Shown: one piece after another, positions 18,690 to 26,841 of the stretch
Layout: each line of letters opens with the position of its first letter
Position numbering within the stretch: position 1 is the first letter of the stretch
NCBI RefSeq assembly: GCF_000350145.1
Contig: NZ_BAOL01000062.1
Location: 1 to 46,241 of the forward strand
Origin: Ilumatobacter nonamiensis YM16-303
Lineage (GTDB): Bacteria > Actinomycetota > Acidimicrobiia > Acidimicrobiales > Ilumatobacteraceae
Direction: 5' to 3'
Length of the DNA: 46,241 nucleotides
Notes under the pieces: generated by a model
Database searches by the model: none
The model's input: only the letters and a program-made list of their open reading frames with translations
Told to the model about the DNA's origin: nothing
Translations under genes and position numbers: made by a program

Positions 18690-19473
18690 TCGCGTGCCCG
18701 AGAAGCCGTTGTGGGAGCAGCAGGCCGAAGCCAGCGCACAGCTCCCACAGGGAGAACGGCTCCAGAAGGTCCTCGCGGCGGTGGGATTCGGCAGCCGCCG
18801 CACCTGTGAGGACCTGATCGCAGCCGGACGGGTCACCGTCAACGGCGAGGTGGCCATCCTGGGGCGCCGGGTCCAGCCGGACGACGATCTGGTCGAGGTC
18901 GACGGCGCGCCGATCGGCGTCAAACCCGGGCTCGTCTACTACCTGCTCAACAAACCGGCGGGTGTGATCACGACCAGCTCGGACACCCACGGGCGCCCCA
19001 CCGTGCTCGAGATCGTTCCGGCCGAGCCGCGTGTCTTCGCGATCGGTCGCCTCGACCTCGAGACCGAGGGTCTGCTGCTGATCACCAACGACGGCGAACT
19101 CGCGAACCGCATCGCCCATCCCAGCCACGGGGTCGACAAGGAGTACCTCGCCGAGGTCGGCGGTGGAAACGTGTCGGCGGGCAAGATCCGACAACTGCGC
19201 GAGGGGGTCGAGCTGGACGACGGTCGCACCGCGCCGGCCAAGGTCTCCCAACCCGAACCCGGCGTGCTGCGGATCGTGATCCACGAGGGCAAGAACCGCC
19301 AGGTGCGGCGGATGTGCGACGCGATCGGTCACCCCGTCAACCGACTCGTCCGGACCCGAATCGGTCCGATCACGGACCGCAGCCTGCAGCCGGGTGAGTG
19401 GCGCGAGTGGACCACCGACGAACGCAACGCGATGGTCGAAGCGGTCGCCAGTACGATCGCCCGCCGTGACTGA
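18682..19473 (+). CDS. rluB: 23S rRNA pseudouridine synthase RluB/RsuA family
   Basis: The protein has 263 residues from ATG 18682, which overlaps scpB by eight bases. An S4 domain (LQKVLAAVGFGSRRTCEDLI, then AGRVTVNG) is followed by the catalytic domain. Its active Asp lies in GRLDLETEGLLLITNDGELA, and KNRQVRRM and LVRTRIGPI are conserved family motifs. Position right after scpB matches Rv1711. The exact uridine modified is inferred from the family, not seen. Confidence 0.93.
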   Translation: MPDRVPEKPLWEQQAEASAQLPQGERLQKVLAAVGFGSRRTCEDLIAAGRVTVNGEVAILGRRVQPDDDLVEVDGAPIGVKPGLVYYLLNKPAGVITTSSDTHGRPTVLEIVPAEPRVFAIGRLDLETEGLLLITNDGELANRIAHPSHGVDKEYLAEVGGGNVSAGKIRQLREGVELDDGRTAPAKVSQPEPGVLRIVIHEGKNRQVRRMCDAIGHPVNRLVRTRIGPITDRSLQPGEWREWTTDERNAMVEAVASTIARRD

Positions 19474-20530
19474 GCCCCGCACCGCCAACGTCATCGGGCT
19501 CGGCCTGATCGGCGGGTCGATCGCCGCGGCGTTGCGCGCCCGGAAATGGCGTGTCGCCGGGGTCGACGACGACGAGGCGGTCTCCGAGTCGGCGAAGGAT
19601 CGCGAGCTCATCGACTCCGTCGGCCTCGATCCTGCGGCGACGATCACATTCGTCGCGGTTCCGGTGTTGCGCGGCACCGACGCGGTTCGCGATGCGCTGC
19701 GTGAAACCACAGGAATCGTCACCGATGTCGGCAGCGTCAAGGGGCCGATCTGTGCAGCGATCACCGACTCACGTTTCGTGGGCGGTCATCCGATGGCGGG
19801 CAGCGAGCGCAACGGTCTCGACGGGGCTGACGCGAACTTGTTCGACGGTGCGATCTGGGTGCTCACCCCGGACGACGACGCCGACGACCTGGTCTTCGCC
19901 CGCCTGACGGCCATCGTGTCCGAACTCGGAGCCGAAGTGCTCGCGCTCACGCCGGACCGGCACGACGATGTGGTCTCCGTGATCAGCCACGTCCCGCACC
20001 TGACCGCCGCGTCCTTGATGGGTTTGGCGGCGGATCGCTCGATCGAACACGCGGCGCTGTTGCGGCTGGCGGCCGGCGGGTTCCGCGACATGACGCGCGT
20101 GGCGAGTGGGCGGCCCGACATCTGGCTCGACATCTGTGAGGAGAATCGCACGGCGATCGTGTCGTCGCTGACGCACCTGATCGACGAACTCACCGAGGTC
20201 CGCACGGAGATCGACGAGGGCAAGCGGTCCGAGCTCCGCGACCGGCTCGATCGGGCACGTCACGAGCGGGCCAACCTGCCCAGCCGGGTGGTCCACCCCG
20301 AGAACCTCGCCGAGGTCCGGATCCCGATTCCCGACCGGGCGGGAGCGGCAGCCGAGGTCTTCGTCCTCGCAGCCGACCTCAGCGTCAACATCGCGAACTT
20401 CGAAGTCGTGCACGCGGCCGAGCGCAACCTCGGCGTCGCTGTCGTTCTGATCGATCAAGCCCACGTCGAGGTGTTCCGGGGTGGATTGATCGCGCGCGGA
20501 TTCCGCCCGTCGGTCCAGGCGCTCACATGA
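19466..20530 (+). CDS. tyrA: Prephenate dehydrogenase with C-terminal ACT domain
   Basis: The protein has 354 residues from GTG 19466, eight bases inside rluB. It oxidatively decarboxylates prephenate to 4-hydroxyphenylpyruvate for tyrosine synthesis. The nucleotide-binding motif GLGLIGGSIA is near residues 11-20; VTDVGSVKG, GGHPMAGSE and SHVPHL line the active site. The C-terminal 70 residues (VRIPIPDRAGAAAEVF) look like an ACT regulatory domain, which often mediates tyrosine feedback. It overlaps aroA by four bases, an aromatic-pathway pair. Confidence 0.92.
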   Translation: MTEPRTANVIGLGLIGGSIAAALRARKWRVAGVDDDEAVSESAKDRELIDSVGLDPAATITFVAVPVLRGTDAVRDALRETTGIVTDVGSVKGPICAAITDSRFVGGHPMAGSERNGLDGADANLFDGAIWVLTPDDDADDLVFARLTAIVSELGAEVLALTPDRHDDVVSVISHVPHLTAASLMGLAADRSIEHAALLRLAAGGFRDMTRVASGRPDIWLDICEENRTAIVSSLTHLIDELTEVRTEIDEGKRSELRDRLDRARHERANLPSRVVHPENLAEVRIPIPDRAGAAAEVFVLAADLSVNIANFEVVHAAERNLGVAVVLIDQAHVEVFRGGLIARGFRPSVQALT

Positions 20531-21840
20531 CGGGCGACTCCAGCACGGTGCAGACGGTGCGGCTGGCCGAGGGTCCCGTCATCGCCGAGGTGACCGTCCC
20601 GCCGTCGAAGAGCATCGCGAATCGCGCGTTGATCTGTGCGGCGCTCGCCGGAGGTGAGTCCGAGATCGTCGGGCTCGCGCCGGGCGACGACACCAACGCG
20701 ATGGTCGATTGTCTCGATCGCCTGGGGATTCCGGTCGACGTGTCCGACGAGGACGGTCTGTCGACGGGCTCGGTGACCGGAACGGGTGGAGCGCTGTTGC
20801 GCGGCCCGATCACCCTCGACACGCGGCTCGCCGGAACCACGTCGCGTTTCGTGACGGCGCTTGCTGCGCTCGGACCAGGGCCGTATCTGATCGACGGAGC
20901 CGAGCCGTTGCGGGCACGTCCGATGGGCCCCTTGCACGACTCGCTCCACGCCCTCGGCGCCCGCGTCGAGCCGGGTGAGGACTGGGGGCACCTTCCCGTC
21001 ACGATCTCCGGTCCGGCCGGCGGAGCAGACGCGATCGTGATGCCCGGTGACGTGTCGAGCCAATACGTGACGGCGTTGATGCTGATCGCCCCGCTGATCC
21101 GCGACGGGCTGTCGCTCGGGCTCTCGACCGACCTCGTGAGTCGTCCGTACGTGGAGATCACCAAATCGGTGATGGAGTCCTTCGGGGCCACCGACATCCA
21201 CATCGCGCACCGTCACGTCACGGTCGCCGAGAGCGGCTACGAGCCAACCCGCTACCAGGTGGAACCCGACGCCTCGTCCGCGAGCTACCCGTTGGCGGCC
21301 GCGGCGGTCGTCGGCGGGGCCGTGACCGTGAAAGGTCTCGGTGAGTCGTCGTTGCAGGGCGATGCCGCATTCAGTGGCGTGCTCGAACAGATGGGCTGCA
21401 TCGTCACTTCCGGACCGACGTCCACCGTGGTGATGCGCCGCCGCGACAGTCCGCTGCACGGCATCGACATCGACATGGCGCACATCTCCGACCTCGTGCC
21501 GACGCTTGCCGTGGTCGCCACCCAGGCGACGACACCGACCCGGATCCGTGGTGTCGGGTTCATCCGGGAGAAGGAGAGCGATCGGCTCGGTGACCTCGCG
21601 GCCGAACTCCACAAGCTCGGCGCCGACATCACGGTGGAGGACGACGGGCTGACGATCAACCCGACCGACGTGTTGCGGGGCGCGCGGCTCGACACGCACC
21701 ACGATCACCGCCTCGCGATGTCGTTCGGTTTGCTCGGACTCGTGGTGAGCGGCTTGGAGATCGCCGACCCCGAGGTGGTCACGAAGAGCTGGCCGACGTA
21801 CTGGGACGCGCTGGACGCGATCCCCGCGAGGCGCGCGTGA
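20527..21840 (+). CDS. aroA: 3-phosphoshikimate 1-carboxyvinyltransferase (EPSP synthase)
   Basis: The protein has 437 residues. The shikimate-pathway EPSP synthase motifs are VTVPPSKSIANRALICAALA (substrate Lys, Ser and Arg), LAGTTSRF, and the late IRGVGFIREKESDRL and DHRLAMSFGLLGL. ATGA overlap with tyrA and GTGA-type overlap with the next gene indicate one operon. In the glyphosate-contact loop the residues read ALICAALAGG. I did not try to assign class I or II sensitivity. Confidence 0.95.
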   Translation: MTGDSSTVQTVRLAEGPVIAEVTVPPSKSIANRALICAALAGGESEIVGLAPGDDTNAMVDCLDRLGIPVDVSDEDGLSTGSVTGTGGALLRGPITLDTRLAGTTSRFVTALAALGPGPYLIDGAEPLRARPMGPLHDSLHALGARVEPGEDWGHLPVTISGPAGGADAIVMPGDVSSQYVTALMLIAPLIRDGLSLGLSTDLVSRPYVEITKSVMESFGATDIHIAHRHVTVAESGYEPTRYQVEPDASSASYPLAAAAVVGGAVTVKGLGESSLQGDAAFSGVLEQMGCIVTSGPTSTVVMRRRDSPLHGIDIDMAHISDLVPTLAVVATQATTPTRIRGVGFIREKESDRLGDLAAELHKLGADITVEDDGLTINPTDVLRGARLDTHHDHRLAMSFGLLGLVVSGLEIADPEVVTKSWPTYWDALDAIPARRA

Positions 21841-22553
21841 CCGTGCGCACCCGGACGACCGTCGCGGCCTTCGACGTGGACGGAACGATCACCGATCGCG
21901 ACTGCGTGGTCCCGTTCATGCGACGTGTCACGGGCACCCGCCGGATCGCAGGACGCCTCGTTGCACGACCCGACCGAATGGTTCCGGTGCTGGCCCGTCG
22001 CGATCGTGATCAGTTGAAGGCATTGGCAGCGGCCGCAGCGTTTCGCGGACGCCGCATCGACGACCTGAGCGCGATCGGCGTCACCTTCGCCCGGTTCGTG
22101 CACGAGCACTGGTTGCGGCCGGACACGGTCGCCCTGCTCGATCAGCATCGCGAGGCGGGTGACCGAGTCGTCCTCGTGTCTGCGTCGTTCGAGATCTACC
22201 TCCGACCGCTCGGAGAGTTGCTGGGAGTCGACGACGTGCTCGCGACCCGATTGATGTCCCGAGACGGTGTGGCGACCGGTGCGCTGGACGGGCCGAACTG
22301 TCGGGGGCCCGAGAAGGTCCGCCGACTCCACCGGTGGCTCGACGGCACGTTCGCTCGTGGCGACACGTCGACGAGCGCTGGAACGAGCGACGACGGGATC
22401 GGCCGTGCCTACGCTCGCGTCGTGGCCTATGGCGACTCGGCAGGGGATCGCGAGCTGCTCGGCGACGCTGACGAAGCGCACTGGATGCAACGACCGCGCT
22501 CGCCGAAACGTGACGGACGTCGGGGCAGCGAGCACACGGGAGGCGGCGCGTGA
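21837..22553 (+). CDS. HAD-IB family phosphatase, next to UbiA
   Basis: The protein has 238 residues from GTG 21837. All four HAD motifs are present: DVDGT with nucleophile Asp13 and Asp15, Ser in VLVSASFEIYL, Lys in EKVRRL and the acidic motif YGDSAGDRELL. The helical cap between motifs I and II fits subfamily IB (SerB-like). It overlaps aroA and the UbiA gene by four bases each. In mycobacteria the DPA pathway needs a phosphatase after UbiA (Rv3807c, PAP2-type); this HAD enzyme is a candidate for that step, which is inference from position only. Confidence 0.85.
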   Translation: MTVRTRTTVAAFDVDGTITDRDCVVPFMRRVTGTRRIAGRLVARPDRMVPVLARRDRDQLKALAAAAAFRGRRIDDLSAIGVTFARFVHEHWLRPDTVALLDQHREAGDRVVLVSASFEIYLRPLGELLGVDDVLATRLMSRDGVATGALDGPNCRGPEKVRRLHRWLDGTFARGDTSTSAGTSDDGIGRAYARVVAYGDSAGDRELLGDADEAHWMQRPRSPKRDGRRGSEHTGGGA

Positions 22554-23413
22554 TCGGCCCGCTGATCAAGGAGATGCGACCCAAGCAGTGGCTGAAGAAC
22601 GTGCTCGTCTTCGCTGCTCCCGGCGCGGCCGGAGTACTCGACGAGCCGAGCGACCTCGTCGCGACGGTGCTCGCGTTCGTGGCGTTCTGCTTCGCGGCGA
22701 GCGGCATCTACATCTGGAACGACCTCAACGACATCGAGGCGGACCGGGTCCACCCGACCAAACGCCATCGGCCGATACCGGCCGGCACGCTGTCGATTCC
22801 GGTCGCGCGGGCCGCGGGAGTCGTCCTGCCGATCGCGGCCCTCGCGGTCGCTGCAGCGACCGGGAGGTGGGAGACGGTGGCGATCGTCGCCGTCTACATC
22901 GCGATCACGCTCTGCTACACGTTCTGGCTGAAGGAGGTCGAGATCATCGACCTGCTGGCGGTTGCCTCCGGCTTCGTGCTGCGCGCCGCCGGCGGCGCGG
23001 TCGCCGTCGACGTACCGATGTCGCGGTGGTTCATCCTGTGCGTCACCTTCGGCTCACTGTTCATCGTGGTCGGCAAGCGCTACGCCGAACTGCAAGAGGT
23101 CGGAATCGGCGCCGGAACCCGCTCCACGCTCGATGTCTACACGCCCGGATTCCTGCGGATGTTGCTGTCGGTCAGCCTGGGTGGCGCACTCATCAGCTAT
23201 TGCGTGTGGGCTTTCGAGACCGCGGTCGGAACCGACTTCCCGTTCTATGAACTGTCGGTGGTCCCGATGATCGCCGCCCTGTTCCGGTATCTCCTCGTGC
23301 TCGAACGCGGTCAGGGGTCGGCACCCGAGGAAGTCTTCGCGAGCGACCGTGTCCTGCAGCTCGCAGGGGTCGCATGGATCATCATCTACGGGGTGGCGGT
23401 GTACACAGCATGA
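22550..23413 (+). CDS. ubiA: Decaprenyl-phosphate phosphoribosyltransferase (UbiA superfamily)
   Basis: This is a 287-residue integral membrane protein with about eight or nine hydrophobic segments. The Asp-rich motif NDLNDIEADR (Asn57, Asp58, Asp61, Asp65) followed by HPTKRHRPI binds Mg2+ and phosphoribosyl pyrophosphate. The second loop reads VGKRYAELQE. The family member Rv3806c transfers 5-phosphoribose to decaprenyl phosphate, the first committed step to DPA. The neighbours dprE1 and dprE2 support this specific function over other UbiA prenyltransferases. The start is GTG, overlapping the HAD gene. Confidence 0.88.
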   Translation: MIGPLIKEMRPKQWLKNVLVFAAPGAAGVLDEPSDLVATVLAFVAFCFAASGIYIWNDLNDIEADRVHPTKRHRPIPAGTLSIPVARAAGVVLPIAALAVAAATGRWETVAIVAVYIAITLCYTFWLKEVEIIDLLAVASGFVLRAAGGAVAVDVPMSRWFILCVTFGSLFIVVGKRYAELQEVGIGAGTRSTLDVYTPGFLRMLLSVSLGGALISYCVWAFETAVGTDFPFYELSVVPMIAALFRYLLVLERGQGSAPEEVFASDRVLQLAGVAWIIIYGVAVYTA

Positions 23414-24150
23414 CGGACCGAACCAACGATCAACGACCGGATCTCCCGGCGGCCATGGAAGCGGTTGCCGAGGTGGAGGGCTGGATGAGTCCCGGTCAGG
23501 GGGCCACGCTCTACGACGCAGCGACGAGGTGCCCGCCCGATGGACTGATCGTCGAGATCGGGAGCTTTCGCGGGCGCTCCACGATCGTGCTCGCCACGGC
23601 CGCTGCCCCGTCGGTGCGGATCGTGGCGATCGACCCGCACGCCGGGAACGACCGGGGCCCACAGGAGATCGAGGGGTTCGAGGTCGACGCGGCCGACGAC
23701 CACGCGGTGTTCACGGCCAATCTGGAGCGCGCGGGGGTCGCTGCCCGCGTCGAGCACGTCCGTGCCTTCTCCGACGCCGCTCTCGACACCGTCGAGGGGC
23801 GCCCCGACCTGCTGTACATCGACGGCGCACACCGCTACGGGCCGGCCTTGGCGGACATTCGGGCCTGGGGCGACCGGGTCGCCGATGGCGGCACGATGCT
23901 GATCCACGACTCGTTCTCGTCGATCGGCGTCACCTTCGCGATCCTGCGTGCGCTCGTTCCGGGCGGCCGGTTCCGCTACGTCGGCCGCTCCCGGTCGATG
24001 ACGATCTACCGCGCCGACCTCGGCGGCGGACTCGGCGCCCGGTCGACGAACGCCGCTCGCCAACTCGCACAGCTTCCGTGGTTCGTGAAGAACGTGACGC
24101 TGAAGGTCCTGATCTCGGCCAAACTCGTTCGCCGCGAGTGGCCCTACTGA
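23410..24150 (+). CDS. Class I SAM-dependent methyltransferase
   Basis: The protein has 246 residues from ATG 23410, which overlaps the ubiA stop. The Rossmann motif I is VEIGSFRGRSTIVLATAA, with an acidic residue in VAIDPHAG. LLYIDGAHRYGPALADI and GGTMLIHDSF match the Methyltransf_24 type found in sugar or glycolipid clusters. The substrate is unknown. Lying between ubiA and dprE1, it may modify an envelope glycan or lipid carrier. Confidence 0.8.
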   Translation: MTDRTNDQRPDLPAAMEAVAEVEGWMSPGQGATLYDAATRCPPDGLIVEIGSFRGRSTIVLATAAAPSVRIVAIDPHAGNDRGPQEIEGFEVDAADDHAVFTANLERAGVAARVEHVRAFSDAALDTVEGRPDLLYIDGAHRYGPALADIRAWGDRVADGGTMLIHDSFSSIGVTFAILRALVPGGRFRYVGRSRSMTIYRADLGGGLGARSTNAARQLAQLPWFVKNVTLKVLISAKLVRREWPY

Positions 24151-24166
24151 CGCTGATCGACGCCAG

Positions 24167-24172
24167 TAGCCT
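24167..24172 (+). promoter_or_regulatory. Possible -10 box of a leaderless dprE1 transcript
   Basis: TAGCCT at 24167-24172 fits TANNNT and lies nine bases before the GTG start of dprE1, in the only gap (31 bases) in this gene run. No convincing -35 is seen. Confidence 0.3.
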
Positions 24173-24181
24173 CGACTCCTC

Positions 24182-25549
24182 GTGGAATCCGAACAACGCG
24201 TTCTCACCGGCTGGGGCCGGACCGCCCCGACGGTGGCGACGGTGGTTCGCGCGACGGCCGACGAGTTGTCGTCCGACGAAGGGCTCTCGACGATCGTCGG
24301 TGACCGGGGAGCGATCGCACGGGGGTTGGGGCGGTCGTACGGCGACCCGGCGCAGAACGGTGGGGGAGCGGTGATCGAGCTGATGCCCGGCTCGGAACCG
24401 ATCCGCCTCGATGCGGCTGCCGGAATCGCCCACGTCGATGCCGGTGTGAGCCTCGACGTACTGCTGCGCGAGATCGTTCCGCAGGGATGGTTCGTGCCGG
24501 TCACGCCGGGAACGCGGTTCGTCACGGTCGGTGGAGCGGTCGCCAGCGACATCCACGGCAAGGGGCACCACGCCGACGGCTCGTTCGGGGCCCATGTGGT
24601 GCGGATGGGCATGCTGTTCGCCGACGGGACGCGCCGCTCGATCACGGCCGGGACGGATCCCGACCTGTGGTGGGCGACGATCGGTGGAATGGGGCTGACC
24701 GGAGTGATCACCGACGTGTCGTTCCGTGTGATCCCCGTCGAGACCCGCCACTTCGTCGTCGAGACGCGTCGCGTTCCCCACTTCGACGAACTCGTCGAGG
24801 CGATGGAGACCAGTGATCGGAACTACCGCTACTCGGTGGCATGGATCGACCTCGTGGCGACGGGAAAGCACCTCGGTCGTTCGGTGTTGTCGATGGGCAA
24901 CCATGCGACCGTCGATGACCTCCGCGAGATGAAGCCGGGGTTGGCCGAGCGGCCGCTCGATTTCGACCCACGGTCCTTTCCCGACGTTCCACCCGGATTT
25001 CCGAACGTCCTGCCGCGTCCCGCTGTGCGCGCCTTCAACGAACTCTGGTATCGGAAGACCCCGAAGCAACACCACGGGATCGAATCGATCACCCAGTTCT
25101 TCCACCCGCTCGACATGGTCGGTCAGTGGACGCGCCTTTACGGCAGCCACGGTTTCCTGCAGTACCAGTTCGTGGTCCCGTTCGACGCGGTCGACACGAT
25201 GCGGACGATCGTTGCCCGCATCGCCGACGAGGGACACGCCAGTTTCCTCGCCGTTCTCAAGCGCTTCGGCGCCGAGAGCGGCGGGTTGCTCAGCTTCCCC
25301 AAGCCCGGCTGGACACTGACGCTCGACCTGCCCGCCGGTGTCGGCGGCCTCGACTCGCTGTTGACCGAACTCGACACGCTCGTGCTGGGTGTCGGCGGTC
25401 GGCACTATCTCGCCAAGGACTCGTTCGCGACACCCGAAGTCGTCCGCGCCGGGTACCCACGACTCGAAGAGTGGAAGGCGATTCGCTACGGCATCGACCC
25501 CCACGGCGTCTGGGCGAGCGACCAGGCCCGACGCCTCCAACTGATCTGA
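24182..25549 (+). CDS. dprE1: Decaprenylphosphoryl-beta-D-ribose oxidase
   Basis: The protein has 455 residues from GTG 24182 and is a FAD-dependent oxidoreductase of the VAO fold. The FAD-binding region shows GLGRSYGDPAQNGGG and DIHGKGHHADGSFG; the C-terminus YPRLEEWKAIRYGIDP and WASDQARRLQL matches mycobacterial DprE1. Together with DprE2 it epimerises decaprenylphosphoryl ribose to arabinose. The active-site Lys is kept (Lys412 in LAKDS, equivalent to Lys418). The residue matching Cys387, the benzothiazinone target in the Mtb GWNICVD motif, is Thr380 (GWTLTLD). Confidence 0.93.
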   Translation: MESEQRVLTGWGRTAPTVATVVRATADELSSDEGLSTIVGDRGAIARGLGRSYGDPAQNGGGAVIELMPGSEPIRLDAAAGIAHVDAGVSLDVLLREIVPQGWFVPVTPGTRFVTVGGAVASDIHGKGHHADGSFGAHVVRMGMLFADGTRRSITAGTDPDLWWATIGGMGLTGVITDVSFRVIPVETRHFVVETRRVPHFDELVEAMETSDRNYRYSVAWIDLVATGKHLGRSVLSMGNHATVDDLREMKPGLAERPLDFDPRSFPDVPPGFPNVLPRPAVRAFNELWYRKTPKQHHGIESITQFFHPLDMVGQWTRLYGSHGFLQYQFVVPFDAVDTMRTIVARIADEGHASFLAVLKRFGAESGGLLSFPKPGWTLTLDLPAGVGGLDSLLTELDTLVLGVGGRHYLAKDSFATPEVVRAGYPRLEEWKAIRYGIDPHGVWASDQARRLQLI

Positions 25550-25568
25550 ACACTGAACGGAACCCGTG

Positions 25569-26315
25569 ATGATGAACGCATTCGAACAACCGCAGACGAT
25601 CCTGGTCCTGGGTGGCCGCAGCGAGATCGCCCACGCGATCGTGACCGAGCTCGCGTCGCCGGCACTGACGACGGTGGTGCTCGCGCATCGCGGCGGTGAC
25701 GTCGTCACGATCGACGGGCTGCCGGACGGGGTGACCGTGCATTGCGTTGCGTTCGACGCGATCGACCATCACACGCACGAGGAGTTCGTGGCGAAGGTGG
25801 TCGCTGAGCATGGGGACCTCGACGTCGTCGTGCAGGCGTTCGGTCAGCTCGGCGGTGACGACGTGAACACCGACCCGGTCGCTGCGAGCGAGCTGGTCGA
25901 GGTGAATGTCGTCGGTGCGGTCAGTTCCGGACTCGCCGTCGCCGCCCGGCTGCGCGCGCAGGGACACGGCGTGCTGGTCGTGCTGTCGAGTGTCGCGGGT
26001 GTTCGCACCCGCCCGTCGAACTTCGTCTACGGAGCGACCAAGGCGGGACAGGATGCGTTCGCCACCGGGCTCGGCCACGCGCTCGTCGGTTCGGGTGCTC
26101 GCGTGATGACCGTGCGTCCCGGGTTCGTTCGCTCGGCGATGACCGAGGGCATGGACGAAGCACCGTTCGCGTGCGACCCGAGCGACGTCGCGGAAGCGGT
26201 GGCTTCCGGTCTCCGCCGCCGCAAGTCCGTGGTGTGGGCACCGGGGATGCTGCGCGGCGTGTTCACCGTGCTGCGCGTACTCCCCGGATTCCTCTGGCGC
26301 AAGCTCGATCGCTGA
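25569..26315 (+). CDS. dprE2: Decaprenylphosphoryl-2-keto-erythro-pentose reductase
   Basis: This short-chain dehydrogenase has 248 residues from ATG 25569 (GTG 25566 and ATG 25572 adjacent; AACGGAA favours 25569). The N-terminal motif LVLGGRSEIAHAI is the DprE2 form of the SDR nucleotide-binding site. Catalytic Ser lies in VLSSVAGVR and Tyr/Lys in YGATKAGQD. It reduces the keto product of DprE1 with NADH to yield DPA. It begins 19 bases after dprE1, the standard order. Confidence 0.92.
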   Translation: MMNAFEQPQTILVLGGRSEIAHAIVTELASPALTTVVLAHRGGDVVTIDGLPDGVTVHCVAFDAIDHHTHEEFVAKVVAEHGDLDVVVQAFGQLGGDDVNTDPVAASELVEVNVVGAVSSGLAVAARLRAQGHGVLVVLSSVAGVRTRPSNFVYGATKAGQDAFATGLGHALVGSGARVMTVRPGFVRSAMTEGMDEAPFACDPSDVAEAVASGLRRRKSVVWAPGMLRGVFTVLRVLPGFLWRKLDR

Positions 26316-26326
26316 CCCACACCTCG

Positions 26327-26351
26327 ATCAGTCAGCGGTCGGCTGCCTGAT
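26327..26351. terminator. Hairpin between convergent dprE2 and SnoaL-like genes
   Basis: ATCAGTCAGC (26327-26336) pairs with GCTGCCTGAT (26342-26351) with a single mismatch and a 5-base loop. It stands in the 68-base gap between convergent genes and could terminate both. No T-run follows. Confidence 0.5.
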
Positions 26352-26383
26352 GTCGTTCGCGAGCGGGGTGGACCCTCGTGGCG

Positions 26384-26812
26384 TCAGAACATTCCATGTC
26401 CGTTCACCGGGCTGACGGCGTCCGCGATCGGTTGGAGGACGTCCCAGTGCTCGAGGGCGATGCCGTCTGCGTTCATCTTCCAGATGTCGACGCCGGCGAC
26501 GCCGAGGTCGTCGGGGTCGTCGGTGTAGAGGTTCAAGAAGTTGACGTGGGCCCAGACCCAGTCGCCTGAGGCGATGATCCGGTGGATGACGACACGGGCG
26601 TTCTCGCGCTCCTGGGTGAGGGCGGCGAACGCCGCTCCGAGTCCGGCGGCGCCGTCGGGCAGCAACGGGTTGTGTTGGATGTAGTCGTCGTCGACGAGCT
26701 TGTTCGCTGCCTCGATGGGCTGTTTCTGGTTGATGGCCTGCTCGTAGAAGGCGACGAGGTTGTCCTTGTTGCGAACGGCGCGTTCATCGGTGGGGTCGAG
26801 GATCTCGATCAT
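26384..26812 (-). CDS. SnoaL-like / NTF2-fold protein
   Basis: The protein has 142 residues from the ATG at 26812, seven bases after AGGAA. An ATG at 26845 overlapping the SDR stop would add 11 residues. The sequence (NLVAFYEQAINQKQPIEAAN, then DDDYIQHNPLLPDGAAG) is characteristic of the SnoaL-like group, small NTF2-fold cones that act as cyclases, isomerases or binding proteins. It is the last gene of the SDR transcript and so falls under the MarR operators at 27731 and 27772. The substrate is unknown. Confidence 0.8.
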   Translation of the reverse strand: MIEILDPTDERAVRNKDNLVAFYEQAINQKQPIEAANKLVDDDYIQHNPLLPDGAAGLGAAFAALTQERENARVVIHRIIASGDWVWAHVNFLNLYTDDPDDLGVAGVDIWKMNADGIALEHWDVLQPIADAVSPVNGHGMF

Positions 26813-26841
26813 GGTGTTGTTCCTGTCTGTGGTTGGGGTGG

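Noticed and set aside
20455-21708. 417-codon minus-strand frame opposite aroA
   Set aside because: No recognisable domain; aroA on the plus strand is complete with all active-site motifs.
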